Assembly: GCA_002321335.1 (NCBI GenBank)
Contig: DCMG01000119.1
Span: forward strand, 1 to 12,600
Length of the DNA stretch: 12,600 nt
DNA from: Bacteroidales bacterium UBA1628
GTDB taxonomy: Bacteria > Bacteroidota > Bacteroidia > Bacteroidales > UBA932
Direction: 5' to 3'
Both the position numbers and the translations under genes were made by a program. Positions within the stretch are counted from its first letter, which is position 1. The number at the start of each line of letters is the position of its first letter. Below, piece by piece: positions 1-7,748 of this stretch. The notes under the pieces were generated by a model. The model did not search any database. It worked only from the letters and a program-made list of their open reading frames with translations, and was not told the origin of the DNA.

Positions 1-234
1 TTCTTCAGGATGAAGAACATCTCAGTGGGCTACACGTTCCGTGGAAACTGGATGAAGAAAGCCAAAGTGGACAACCTGCGCGTCTATGCAAGCGGCAACA
101 ACCTTCTGACCTTCACTAAATACAAAGGCCTTGATCCGGATTTTGTCAACACCAACATCTGGAACATGGGTACCGACAGTTTCGCCTATCCTAACACGCG
201 TTCGGTGATGTTCGGAGTTGAATTCACATTTTAA
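1..234 (+). CDS. SusC-type TonB-dependent outer-membrane receptor, C-terminal end (partial)
   Basis: Only the last 77 codons are present; the reading frame is open through base 1, so the true start lies upstream and the ATG at base 10 is internal. The visible part has alternating hydrophobic and polar residues typical of outer-membrane beta-strands, with SVGYTF, LRVYASGNNLLTFTKY and GLDPD, which recur at the C-terminus of SusC/RagA proteins. It ends in FGVEFTF, a terminal aromatic residue as expected for the beta-barrel assembly signal. In the SusC family the 22-strand barrel imports oligosaccharides across the outer membrane using TonB energy, with SusD as the lid. The susD-like gene starts 22 nt downstream, which supports the assignment. 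The plug domain and carboxypeptidase-like N-terminus lie outside the window, so substrate cannot be judged from this fragment. Confidence 0.9.
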   Translation, partial: FFRMKNISVGYTFRGNWMKKAKVDNLRVYASGNNLLTFTKYKGLDPDFVNTNIWNMGTDSFAYPNTRSVMFGVEFTF

Positions 235-256
235 TCACAAAATAGACTTTTAAGTT

Positions 257-1867
257 ATGAAATACATTTATGGATTGATGATAGGAGCTGCCATGGCACT
301 CACAGGCTGCAGCTCCGACCTACTGGACATCCAGAATCCGAACGAGGCGACTACCGGAACTTTCTGGAAGACCGCTGAGCAGGCGGAGGCCGGCATAAAC
401 GCATGCTATAGCTCCCTTTACAAGGAAGGAACGTGGATGAGATGGCTGTCCTTCAGATATGACCTCACATCAGACGAGGGATGGAGCACCTCTCCGTGGC
501 TTGAGCTTGGAGACTGGACCCGCTTCGGCTACAACAACTACAACTTCTACGAAGGCAACATCGTGCACTGGGAATGCTTCTACAGAGGTATATTCAGATG
601 CAACCAGGTTCTTGGGAAAGTGCCGGAAATCGAGATGGACGAGACCCAGAAAAACAAGATCCTCGCCCAGGCGCAGTTCATGAGAGCTCTGTGGTATTTT
701 CAGATCAATCTTCTTTGGGAAAAAGGTGTCCTTCTGACCGAAACTGTCGGACCTGATTATGTTCCGGAGGAGGCAACCGAGGCTCAAATCTGGGAGCAGA
801 TCGAAAAAGATCTCAAGGCCGCGCAGCAATACCTTCCGGAAAAGTGGGACGCTGCTGATGTCGGCAGACCGACACTAGGAGCAGCGAAGGCTCTTCTGGG
901 CAAGGCTTACATGCAGCAGAAAAAGTACAGTGAGGCGAAGACCGAGTTCAAGTGGCTGATCGACAAGGAATCCACCGGACTTTACGGGTTGATCGACAAC
1001 TGGGTGGACAACTTCACTGACAGAGACGAAAACAACAAGGAGGGAATTTTCGAGATCCAGTTCTCCGACCTTAATAAAGGTGGAACCGGCAACGATGCCA
1101 GCATGGCGTTCGGTTTCCAGAGGACACAGTTCTACGCCCCGGGTGGAAACGCTGGTGTGGGCTGGGGTGACGGCAAAGCCCGCAGATGGCTTGTGGACGA
1201 GTATCTCAAGGAGAAGCGTGCGGATGGACGCAACGACCTCAGGCTCTACAACAGCATCTTATATAAAGGTTTCGGTGATGATTTCCCGGACCAGAGCAAG
1301 CAGTACTACAAGCAGGCTGATGCCTCCAAGTGGTTTGACGAGTGGGGACAGGGCAAGGATGACTGCTACATCAGGAAGTACAGCACCTCGTACTATCGTG
1401 ACAGGGAAGATTATTTCGCTCCTAACAACTACAGGATAATGCGCTACGCTGACATTCTGCTAAACTACGCTGAATGCATCGTAATGACAGGCGGAACAGC
1501 GTCCGAGGCCGCCAAATATGTTGATGAGGTCAGGGAGCGCGCTGGAATGAAGAAACTGTCGGAGAGTGAATATATTCAGAAAAACTACCCTGATTGTCTC
1601 TCCAGCAAGGAAGGATTCATGAACAGACTTGAGATAGAAAGGACGCTTGAACTTTGCTTCGAGGGCTGGAGATGGGCCGATCTCAAGAGATGGGGTGTGC
1701 TCGAAGACCAGACCAAGATCAGCCAGATTGCGAAGTACCGTGATCCTGACTTCGAGAACTTTGTCATCGGCAAGCACAACAGGCTACCTCTTCCTACAAA
1801 AGAGGTGGACATCAGCAAGGAGACTCCTACAAGCACTCCGAAACTTCCTCAGAATCCTGGTTATTAG
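257..1867 (+). CDS. SusD/RagB-family glycan-binding outer-membrane lipoprotein
   Basis: This 536-aa protein has the usual SusD length. Residues 1-18 form a lipoprotein signal ending in the lipobox LTGC, so Cys18 should be lipidated and the protein carried to the cell surface. The mature start, CSSDLLDIQNPNEATTGTFW, is the classic SusD N-terminus. C-terminal family motifs are present: NNYRIMRYADILLNYAE (residues 390-406) and FEGWRWADLKRWG (468-480). Many aromatic residues in the middle fit a carbohydrate-binding surface. SusD proteins have no enzymatic activity; they bind a glycan and close over the SusC barrel. The gene lies 22 nt after the susC-like gene and the two are surely co-transcribed. 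The AAGTTATG context shows no strong ribosome-binding site, as usual in Bacteroidota. Ligand identity is not readable from the sequence; the downstream GH43 genes suggest an arabinose-rich glycan. Confidence 0.96.
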   Translation: MKYIYGLMIGAAMALTGCSSDLLDIQNPNEATTGTFWKTAEQAEAGINACYSSLYKEGTWMRWLSFRYDLTSDEGWSTSPWLELGDWTRFGYNNYNFYEGNIVHWECFYRGIFRCNQVLGKVPEIEMDETQKNKILAQAQFMRALWYFQINLLWEKGVLLTETVGPDYVPEEATEAQIWEQIEKDLKAAQQYLPEKWDAADVGRPTLGAAKALLGKAYMQQKKYSEAKTEFKWLIDKESTGLYGLIDNWVDNFTDRDENNKEGIFEIQFSDLNKGGTGNDASMAFGFQRTQFYAPGGNAGVGWGDGKARRWLVDEYLKEKRADGRNDLRLYNSILYKGFGDDFPDQSKQYYKQADASKWFDEWGQGKDDCYIRKYSTSYYRDREDYFAPNNYRIMRYADILLNYAECIVMTGGTASEAAKYVDEVRERAGMKKLSESEYIQKNYPDCLSSKEGFMNRLEIERTLELCFEGWRWADLKRWGVLEDQTKISQIAKYRDPDFENFVIGKHNRLPLPTKEVDISKETPTSTPKLPQNPGY

Positions 1868-1900
1868 TGAATATATTTGATAAGGATTATTTGGTTTTGT

Positions 1901-1908
1901 TAAATTTG
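1901..1908 (+). promoter_or_regulatory. Candidate Bacteroidetes-type promoter (-7 box) upstream of the GH43 gene
   Basis: TAAATTTG at 1901-1908 matches the Bacteroidetes -7 consensus TAnnTTTG exactly. A TTTG at 1876-1879 lies 21 nt upstream, within the accepted spacing for the -33 box. Transcription would start near base 1915, at the foot of the hairpin at 1912-1945. The arrangement would let the three enzyme genes be expressed apart from susCD. A second exact TATATTTG (1872-1879) has no matching -33 box. Such AT-rich motifs also arise by chance. Confidence 0.4.
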
Positions 1909-1911
1909 CGG

Positions 1912-1950
1912 CAGGAGAAGGCCGGGTCAAGCCGGCTTTCCCCTGTTTAG
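1912..1950 (+). terminator. Hairpin between susD and GH43 (terminator or attenuator)
   Basis: The arms 1912-1925 and 1932-1945 pair over 14 positions with one G-T wobble and one A-C mismatch around the 6-nt loop GTCAAG, giving a GC-rich core of CCGG/CCGG. The hairpin is followed by TTTAGTAATT, a weak T tract. It lies 44 nt after the susD stop. It probably lowers read-through from susCD into the enzyme genes or stabilises the susCD message; full termination is doubtful because of the short T tract. Confidence 0.55.
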
Positions 1951-1992
1951 TAATTAAAAACAAGCTGCTGCTTACATTTACTATCATTGATT

Positions 1993-2952
1993 ATGAAACG
2001 CATAGTGATTTTTGTCTCATTGGCACTGTTTGCTTGCTTGTGCGCCTGCGGAGCCAAGTACACTGATCCTGATGACATAATTGTTCCAAAGGCTTCTTCA
2101 CCTGTCCAACTCGCAGACCCGTTCATTATGCTTGACGGGGGCACCTACTACGCCTACGGTACACACGCTGACTCCGGAATAGAGGTCTTCACCTCAAACG
2201 ATCTTAAGGAATGGACTTTCCAAGGACTCGCACTTCAAAGCAAGGATGTCTGGGCGGACAGATGGTTCTGGGCACCGGAAGTCTATAAAGTCAACGGAAA
2301 GTACTATATGTACTACTCGGCCGATGAACATATCTGTGCAGCGGTCTCTGACTCTCCGCTCGGTCCTTTTACTCAAAAGAACAAGGCTCCTATGATAACT
2401 GATGAGAAATGCATTGACAACTCGCTTTTCATCGATGACGATGGCAAGCCATACATGATCTTCGACAGGTTCAACGGTGGGCTAAACATCAATGTGGCCG
2501 AACTTGAGGATGACCTGCTCACCATCAAAAGAGGGACTGTCACTCCTTGCATCCACATGTCGCAGAGTTGGGAGAAAGTCTATCCAACAGTAAACGAAGG
2601 CGGTTTCGTGATCAAACACAAAGGGTTGTACTACATGATATATTCCGCCAACAGCTACGAGAGTCCAAACTACGGAATCGGATGTGCCACAGCCGAGAAA
2701 ATCACCGGGCCGTGGACCAAATACGATGAGAATCCCATCCTTCAGTTTCCTGGAGATCTTCAAGGAGTGGGACACGGGACTATATTCAAGGACAAGGAAG
2801 GACAACTCTGGATAGTGTATCATTCGCATTGGAGCAAGGCCTCCATCCATCCAAGAATTATGCACATAGGAAAAGTCAGCTTTGAGAATGTCGGTGGCAT
2901 TGACCGCATGAGGATAAGCAAGGACTACTTCACCCCTGAACAAAAGCGATAA
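1993..2952 (+). CDS. Glycoside hydrolase family 43-like surface or periplasmic lipoprotein
   Basis: The 319-aa protein starts at ATG 1993; an in-frame TTG at 1987 is possible but less likely. Residues 1-19 form a lipoprotein signal, with Cys19 (LCAC followed by G) the most likely lipidated residue. GH43 five-bladed propeller motifs follow. LADPFIM supplies the likely general base Asp42, CIDNSLFIDDDGKPYMIF the pKa-modulating Asp142, and VNEGGFVIKHKGLYYMIYS the general acid Glu202. WFWAPEVYKVNGKYYMYYS (91-109) and GVGHGTIF with His261 are further family hallmarks. GH43 enzymes act by inversion, mostly on alpha-L-arabinofuranosyl, beta-xylosyl or galactosyl linkages; the subfamily was not determined. 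All three catalytic positions are intact, so it is probably active. It is the first of three enzyme genes after susD, with 23 nt to the next. Its mature N-terminus resembles that of the GH43 protein at 5030-6082. Confidence 0.85.
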   Translation: MKRIVIFVSLALFACLCACGAKYTDPDDIIVPKASSPVQLADPFIMLDGGTYYAYGTHADSGIEVFTSNDLKEWTFQGLALQSKDVWADRWFWAPEVYKVNGKYYMYYSADEHICAAVSDSPLGPFTQKNKAPMITDEKCIDNSLFIDDDGKPYMIFDRFNGGLNINVAELEDDLLTIKRGTVTPCIHMSQSWEKVYPTVNEGGFVIKHKGLYYMIYSANSYESPNYGIGCATAEKITGPWTKYDENPILQFPGDLQGVGHGTIFKDKEGQLWIVYHSHWSKASIHPRIMHIGKVSFENVGGIDRMRISKDYFTPEQKR

Positions 2953-2975
2953 ACATAAAACACAAAAACAACAAA

Positions 2976-5024
2976 ATGAACTTAAAAACAATCACGTTAC
3001 TGTACTCCGTACTGATTGCGGGGACACTTTTAGCTCAAAGTCACTCTGATGCTAAGGCATTTGATGACAGTGCCTTTTCCTATTCATTAGACCTGAAGAC
3101 TCCGGGCAACCCTGCCACGCATCACCAGTTGACTGCGGTGAGCACTGGCGACGGAAAACAGACCCTGATAGCAGCGGAAAGCCTTCCGGTCGCCATATTC
3201 AGAAGCGAGACCAAGACTCCGGAAGGAGAGTCGGTACGGGTGGCGATAACCGCTATTGAAGATGTGAATTTCTCTTACGGAGAGTCCTATGCGACCGGAC
3301 TCGCACATTCCGACAACATGTTCTACATGCCTGGGTTCTGGTACCGTCAGAATCTTCGTTCTCCCCAGACCGCACCTTCTTTCCACACATCTGACAGCTG
3401 GATCGTGAGGGAAGACCGGCTCAGCACTCCGCTCACGGCTGTCTTCTGCCCGTCAGACGGGAAAAGCTACTCGGTCATAAGGAAAGATAGGTTCCCTTAC
3501 GAAGCCCTGACCACCCACAAAGAGGGAGAAGTGATTGTCTCCGGCAAGACTTCAATCGGCTACACGGGCTTCTCGAATCAAGACGGAAAGACAATGTTGA
3601 GGTACGGATTCCCTTACAGAGAGGAGCCTAAGACCTACATCAGGAAACTCACTTTGGCTCCGCCTGTCCAGGCCTTCCAACATCTCAAGGCCGGAGAGAG
3701 CGTCATTCTGGAATGGGAGATAACCGGCAGAGACGCAGTGGACTACACCGACTGTGTAGGCAAGACATGGAGGTACTGCTACGACACCTACCGACCACGG
3801 AAGGTCGAGGGAACATATTCAGTGGATCTCATGAAGAAGACGATGAGCCGCTATTTCCTTGACTCGTACGTCGCGTCCACTCCGGTGAACTACTATGCGA
3901 GCCCAAGGATGGAGGTGGCCACTTGCGCAAGTCCGCAGAGAGCGGAGATCGGCTTCGTTGGAAGAACCCTGCTGAACGCTTTCAACGCCCTTGAATATTC
4001 CGAAGCGGTGGGCGAGGAAAAGCTTGCAGTGCAGGCGCGTTCCATCTTCGACTCATACCTTGCGCACGGATTCTCCCCGGCAGGCTTCTTCGAGGAAGTC
4101 ATCGAATGTCCGTCCGGAAAGACAAAAGAGACTCACTCCATTCGCCGTCAGTCAGAGGGAATCTACGCCATTCTCTACTACCTTGACTACGAGAAAAGGC
4201 AAGGGCGGCTGCACAAGGATTGGGAGATGAAGATCAAGAATATGCTCGATCTGTTCCTCGGAATCCAGAATCCTGACGGAAGCTTCCCTCGCAAGTTCAA
4301 GGATGACCTCTCGTTGGTTGACCCTTCAACAGGCAGCACGCCTTCAGCCACTCTGCCGCTGGTGATGGGCTACAAGTTTTTCAAGGACAAGAGGTATCTG
4401 GAAAGCGCGAAGAGGACTGTGGATTACCTTGAAAAGGATCTGATCAGCAAGGCAGACTATTTCTCATCGACGCTTGACGCCAACTGTGAGGACAAGGAAG
4501 CGTCCCTGTACGCCGCCACAGCGGCATATTACCTTGCCTTGGCCACGAGCGGGGAAGAACGTGACCACTACGCCGGGCTTGCCCACAAGGCATCCTGCTT
4601 CGCCATCTCCTGGTACTACGTCTGGGATGTTCCGTTCGCACAGGGACAGATGCTCGGGGATCTTGGATTCAAGTCCAGAGGCTGGGGCAACGTCTCCGTC
4701 GAGAACAACCACATCGACGTGTTCGTGTTCGATTTCGCTGATGTGCTGAGATGGCTGTCGGACAACTACGGAGAGAAACGCTTCGGGGAGTTCGCCGAGG
4801 TGATCTCTACATCAATGAGGCAGTTGCTGCCATTCGAGGGACATCTTTGCGGAGTCGCCAAGACCGGCTACTATCCTGAGGTCGTCCAGCACACCAACTG
4901 GGACTACGGCCGGAACGGTAAAGGATTCTACAACAACATCTTCGCCCCTGGATGGACAGTCGCATCGCTGTGGGAGCTGCTCACTCCGGGCCGCGCCGAA
5001 CGTTTTCTTGAACGCAAAAAGTAA
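2976..5024 (+). CDS. Secreted 682-aa protein, probable alpha/alpha-barrel (six-hairpin) glycosidase
   Basis: Residues 1-20 are a signal peptide with likely cleavage after LLA and before Gln21; there is no lipobox, so the product is probably periplasmic. Residues of about 30-270 look beta-rich, and about 290-680 look like repeated amphipathic helices of an (alpha/alpha)6 toroid. Notable stretches are IQNPDGSFPRKF (422-433), STLDANCEDKEASLYAA, WYYVWDVPFAQGQMLGDLGF and RGWGNVSVENNHIDVFVFDF. The IQNPDGSF pattern recurs in six-hairpin glycosidases and related lyases. No named GH family could be assigned from memory, and no catalytic pair is proposed; conserved acids such as those in DANCEDKEAS and ENNHID are candidates. 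The gene lies 23 nt after one GH43 gene and 5 nt before another, so it surely belongs to the same pathway, probably cutting imported oligosaccharides. The A-rich leader before the ATG is typical of Bacteroidota. Confidence 0.7.
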   Translation: MNLKTITLLYSVLIAGTLLAQSHSDAKAFDDSAFSYSLDLKTPGNPATHHQLTAVSTGDGKQTLIAAESLPVAIFRSETKTPEGESVRVAITAIEDVNFSYGESYATGLAHSDNMFYMPGFWYRQNLRSPQTAPSFHTSDSWIVREDRLSTPLTAVFCPSDGKSYSVIRKDRFPYEALTTHKEGEVIVSGKTSIGYTGFSNQDGKTMLRYGFPYREEPKTYIRKLTLAPPVQAFQHLKAGESVILEWEITGRDAVDYTDCVGKTWRYCYDTYRPRKVEGTYSVDLMKKTMSRYFLDSYVASTPVNYYASPRMEVATCASPQRAEIGFVGRTLLNAFNALEYSEAVGEEKLAVQARSIFDSYLAHGFSPAGFFEEVIECPSGKTKETHSIRRQSEGIYAILYYLDYEKRQGRLHKDWEMKIKNMLDLFLGIQNPDGSFPRKFKDDLSLVDPSTGSTPSATLPLVMGYKFFKDKRYLESAKRTVDYLEKDLISKADYFSSTLDANCEDKEASLYAATAAYYLALATSGEERDHYAGLAHKASCFAISWYYVWDVPFAQGQMLGDLGFKSRGWGNVSVENNHIDVFVFDFADVLRWLSDNYGEKRFGEFAEVISTSMRQLLPFEGHLCGVAKTGYYPEVVQHTNWDYGRNGKGFYNNIFAPGWTVASLWELLTPGRAERFLERKK

Positions 5025-5029
5025 CCGAC

Positions 5030-6082
5030 ATGAGTAACCGGATCATCGCCCTTGTCCTGCTGACCGTACTTGGAGGAACATTCTGCCTGTGCTGCGGGAA
5101 AAAGTATCTGGATCCTGACGAGATCAAGACGACTGACCCTCCAACGGCGGGAGACGGCACTGAATATTCCAACCCCGTCATCCGCAGAAGCCTTCCTGAC
5201 CCGACCGTCATCAAGGCTGACGACAACTGCTTCTACCTGTATGCCACCGAGGATGTCCGGAATGTGCCGATCTACAAATCCCGGAATCTGGTGGACTGGC
5301 AGTTCGTCGGCACGGCCTTCTCCGAATCGACAAGGCCTACGTTCGAGGAGGACGGGGGGATCTGGGCTCCGGACATAAACAAGATAGGAGACAAGTACGT
5401 TCTCTACTATTCAATGTCCGTCTGGGGCGGTGAGTGGACATGCGGAATCGGATGCGCTGTGGTGTCCGGTCCATGCGGTCCGTTCATAGACCAAGGGATG
5501 ATGTTCAGGAGCAACGGCATAAAAGTTCAGAACAGCATCGACCCGTTCTACATTGAGGAAGGTGGCAGGAAATATTTGTTCTGGGGCAGCTTTCACGGAA
5601 TATACTATGCCGAGCTGTCGTCCGACGGTCTGTCCCTGAAAGAAGGGGCGGTGCCTGTCCAGGTGGCCGGGACAGCCTACGAAGGCACTTATATTCACAA
5701 AAAAGACGGGAAGTACTATCTTTTCGCTTCGATCGGCAGCTGCTGCGAGGGCCTCAACAGCACCTACACCACCGTCGTCGGGCGTTCGGACAACCTTTTT
5801 GGCCCTTATCTGAACAGAAAGGGCGAGTCGATGATGGACAACCGCCACGAGGTATTCATCCATGGCAACGACCATTTCACCGGCACCGGCCACAATTCCG
5901 AGATCGTGACGGATGACTCGGGCGAAGACTGGATCCTGTACCACGGCTATGACAAAGCCTCCCCGAGAGGAAGAATGTTGTTTCTGGACCGGGTGCATTG
6001 GATCGAAGGCTGGCCGCGCATAGATGGCGACTCCCCGTCCGTCAAGGCCCCCAAGCCCGTGTTCACCGGCTCCGGCGACTGA
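5030..6082 (+). CDS. GH43 endo-arabinanase-like lipoprotein (arabinan endo-1,5-alpha-L-arabinosidase type)
   Basis: This 350-aa protein has a lipoprotein signal ending near Cys21-Cys22, followed by GKKYLDPDEI. GH43 catalytic positions are clear: LPDPTVIK (general base Asp57), NSIDPFYIEE (Asp171) and AYEGTYIHKKDGKYYLF (general acid Glu218). GSCCEGLNSTYTTVVGRS (236-253) and FTGTGHNSEIV with His288, followed by DDSGEDWILYHGYD, are hallmarks of the arabinanase branch, where the His helps hold a central metal ion. The expected reaction is hydrolysis of alpha-1,5-arabinan backbone or arabino-oligosaccharides at the surface or in the periplasm. The start ATG lies 5 nt after the previous stop, so translation is probably coupled. 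The intrinsic terminator at 6222-6268 follows. Length and motifs are complete. Endo versus exo action cannot be told from the sequence. Confidence 0.9.
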   Translation: MSNRIIALVLLTVLGGTFCLCCGKKYLDPDEIKTTDPPTAGDGTEYSNPVIRRSLPDPTVIKADDNCFYLYATEDVRNVPIYKSRNLVDWQFVGTAFSESTRPTFEEDGGIWAPDINKIGDKYVLYYSMSVWGGEWTCGIGCAVVSGPCGPFIDQGMMFRSNGIKVQNSIDPFYIEEGGRKYLFWGSFHGIYYAELSSDGLSLKEGAVPVQVAGTAYEGTYIHKKDGKYYLFASIGSCCEGLNSTYTTVVGRSDNLFGPYLNRKGESMMDNRHEVFIHGNDHFTGTGHNSEIVTDDSGEDWILYHGYDKASPRGRMLFLDRVHWIEGWPRIDGDSPSVKAPKPVFTGSGD

Positions 6083-6221
6083 TTTCCTGTCACATGCACA
6101 AGAAGCCGTTCCCAAGAGAATATACTGTATATCGCAAACGAGCCGACCAGAGACAGCCCCCTGCATTATAAACTTCCGCGTCCATCGTGGAGACTAACCT
6201 TTTGATCATAAAACCATTGCG

Positions 6222-6268
6222 CCACCCTACTCCTACCCGTCACACCTTGGAGCAGGGTGGTTTATTTT
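6222..6268 (+). terminator. Rho-independent terminator closing the glycan utilization locus
   Basis: CCACCCT-A-CTCC (6222-6233) pairs with GGAG-C-AGGGTGG (6249-6260), 11 base pairs with one A-C mismatch around a 15-nt loop, followed directly by TTTATTTT (6261-6268). It lies about 140 nt after the last GH43 stop on the same strand. The 140 nt between hold no gene, only a short perfect palindrome (ATATAC T GTATAT, 6120-6132). Confidence 0.85.
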
Positions 6269-6400
6269 GCAGGCAATCATAAAACTCTCAGTCAAGACCG
6301 TCGCAATCGTGGACCACCTTCCCCGACATTGGCCTCCCATCTGATGAACAATTCGGCCGTGGCGCGTAAAGTACTGATGGTAAGCGACAAACGCAAGGTC

Positions 6401-6487
6401 CTAAATGCCCGGCCCGGCAACCACTATGGCCCCTGATGTCCTCAGTTTCAGTTCAATCTCCTTTTCGACAAGTCTGCTGTAATACAT
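6401..6487 (-). pseudogene. Truncated N-terminus of a DUF4143-type AAA ATPase (remnant)
   Basis: On the minus strand, ATG at 6487-6485 opens a 28-codon frame that reads MYYSRLVEKEIELKL, then RTSGAIVVAGP, then GI and a stop. From memory this resembles the start of Bacteroidota ATP-binding proteins with a C-terminal DUF4143, where the GP is followed by the Walker A motif (usually GPKFCGKTT). Here the frame breaks exactly at the GP, so the ATPase is destroyed. A -7-like TATCTTCG (one mismatch to TAnnTTTG) sits at 6518-6511, suitably placed for this start, which suggests a former real 5' end. The sequence beyond the stop (about 6270-6400) shows no recognisable continuation in any frame. Family assignment rests on about 25 residues. 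Confidence 0.5.
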
Positions 6488-6524
6488 GACCAATTGTAAT
6501 TAATGTCTTGCGAAGATAATAATT

Positions 6525-6565
6525 CCCAATATTTTCAACAAGAAATCCCCAATATTTTCAATTGG
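6525..6565. repeat. Two 14-nt direct repeats upstream of the XRE gene, possible operators
   Basis: CCCAATATTTTCAA occurs at 6525-6538 and again at 6548-6561, start-to-start spacing 23 nt, about two helical turns. The second copy runs into ATTGG, giving a dyad CCAAT-N7-ATTGG (6549-6565). They lie between the divergent starts of the truncated ATPase (minus) and the XRE-metallopeptidase gene (plus), where an XRE repressor would be expected to bind. Binding is inferred only. Confidence 0.45.
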
Positions 6566-6633
6566 AATATTTAATGAATATCAACCTAAAGTGTCAACCA
6601 TTCTCAAGAAAAGTCAGATATTAATAGAATAGG

Positions 6634-6664
6634 TTTATATTCTAAAAATAATTTCATATATTTG
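6634..6664 (+). promoter_or_regulatory. Bacteroidetes-type promoter of the XRE-metallopeptidase/PIN operon
   Basis: TATATTTG at 6657-6664 is an exact TAnnTTTG -7 box, and TTTA at 6634-6637 is a three-of-four match to the -33 box with a 19-nt spacer. Transcription would start near 6671, leaving a leader of about 20 nt before the ATG at 6690. Confidence 0.65.
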
Positions 6665-6689
6665 CAAACCGATAGCAATAGTAAACATT

Positions 6690-7745
6690 ATGGATAACGC
6701 TCAAATATTCGCTTTAAGGCTCAAAAATGCCAGACTGTTGAAAAACATGTCTATGGCAACCTTGAGCAATGCCTTGGGAGATCTAGTATCTCCGCAAGCT
6801 ATCTATAAGTATGAGTCAGGTAAGATGCTGCCATCAAGCAATGTCATTATCGAACTGTCACGTATTTTTGAGGTGCCGATGGACTTCTTCTTCCGTCCTG
6901 TAACCACCACCATTACCAGAGTCGAATTCAGAAAGAAGTACAAGTTAGGAGTAAAGGAAAAAAATGCCATTCAGGCAAAGGCAACCGAGATTCTCGAACG
7001 CTACGTTGAGATTAGCGACATCTGTAATGAAGCACGGCCGGATTTCACTGTATCCGAAGGTCCAATCTCAACTAAAGAAGATGTCATAAGAGTCGTCTCC
7101 GACCTACGCAATAAGTGGGATTTGTCAGAAAACGGCATCGACAACGTAATTATCTTCCTCGAATCACTCGGTATCATAGTAATTGAAATCGAGGCGACTA
7201 TGGATTTCGATGGATTCAGCGGTATGGCTGACAAGACTCCAATTATCGTATTGAACAAAGACTACACTCCTGAGCGCAAGCGCTTTACCGCCTTGCACGA
7301 ACTTGGTCATTTGGTTATGCGGTTTGAACCAGAAGTGACCGACAAGGATGTTGAAAAGCTTTGCCATCTTTTTGCCGGAGAGATGCTTATTCCCGCAGAG
7401 CGGATGAAGGAAAAATTAGGTGACATCAGCCACAAGAAAATAAGTCTTCAAGAATTTGCGGATCTTCAGAAGACATTCGGTATCTCGATTGATGCATTAA
7501 TGCACAAAGCTATGGACTTCGGCATTATTGGGGAACCAAAGTACAGAAACTACAACATTTTGAAGCGCACCAAAGCGGTATTCAATGATTATGCTGTAAA
7601 GTCTCGATATATTGAAGAACACTCCGATAGGTTCGAAAAGATGGTTTTTCGTGCATACGCCGATGAATTAATTACCAGTTCCAAGGCATCAAGCCTATTA
7701 GGAATACCAATGCAGGAAATGAACGAAAAAGCAATGTTCGTGTAG
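6690..7745 (+). CDS. XRE-family HTH regulator fused to ImmA/IrrE (M78) zinc metallopeptidase; probable antitoxin or sensor
   Basis: The 351-aa protein has an N-terminal Cro/C1-type helix-turn-helix (about residues 7-62: FALRLKNARLLKNMSMATLS, then VSPQAIYKYESGKMLPSS, then ELSRIFEVPMDFFF). A linker and an ImmA/IrrE peptidase domain (about 160-290) follow. The zinc site is intact: HELGH at 203-207 and FAGEMLIP with Glu231 as the likely third ligand. This XRE-COG2856 architecture is common in phages, integrative elements and toxin-antitoxin loci, where the HTH represses the operon and the peptidase can cleave a regulator, often itself. The PIN-domain gene starts 3 nt after the stop, so translational coupling is likely and the pair probably forms a toxin-antitoxin-like unit with this protein as repressor/antitoxin. 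It has its own promoter upstream. The DNA is visibly more AT-rich than the glycan genes, suggesting transfer. Confidence 0.92.
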   Translation: MDNAQIFALRLKNARLLKNMSMATLSNALGDLVSPQAIYKYESGKMLPSSNVIIELSRIFEVPMDFFFRPVTTTITRVEFRKKYKLGVKEKNAIQAKATEILERYVEISDICNEARPDFTVSEGPISTKEDVIRVVSDLRNKWDLSENGIDNVIIFLESLGIIVIEIEATMDFDGFSGMADKTPIIVLNKDYTPERKRFTALHELGHLVMRFEPEVTDKDVEKLCHLFAGEMLIPAERMKEKLGDISHKKISLQEFADLQKTFGISIDALMHKAMDFGIIGEPKYRNYNILKRTKAVFNDYAVKSRYIEEHSDRFEKMVFRAYADELITSSKASSLLGIPMQEMNEKAMFV

Positions 7746-7748
7746 TGT

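Noticed and set aside
5411..6166. Minus-strand open frame of 251 codons opposite the endo-arabinanase-like gene
   Set aside because: The plus strand encodes GH43 with all catalytic motifs; the antisense frame is a codon-bias shadow.
6269..6427. Plus-strand open stretch ending at TGA near 6427, read as a possible gene remnant
   Set aside because: No start, no recognisable motif, and it overlaps the better-supported minus-strand ATPase stub.
6525..6561. CRISPR-like array
   Set aside because: Only two 14-nt repeats with a 9-nt gap and no cas genes.
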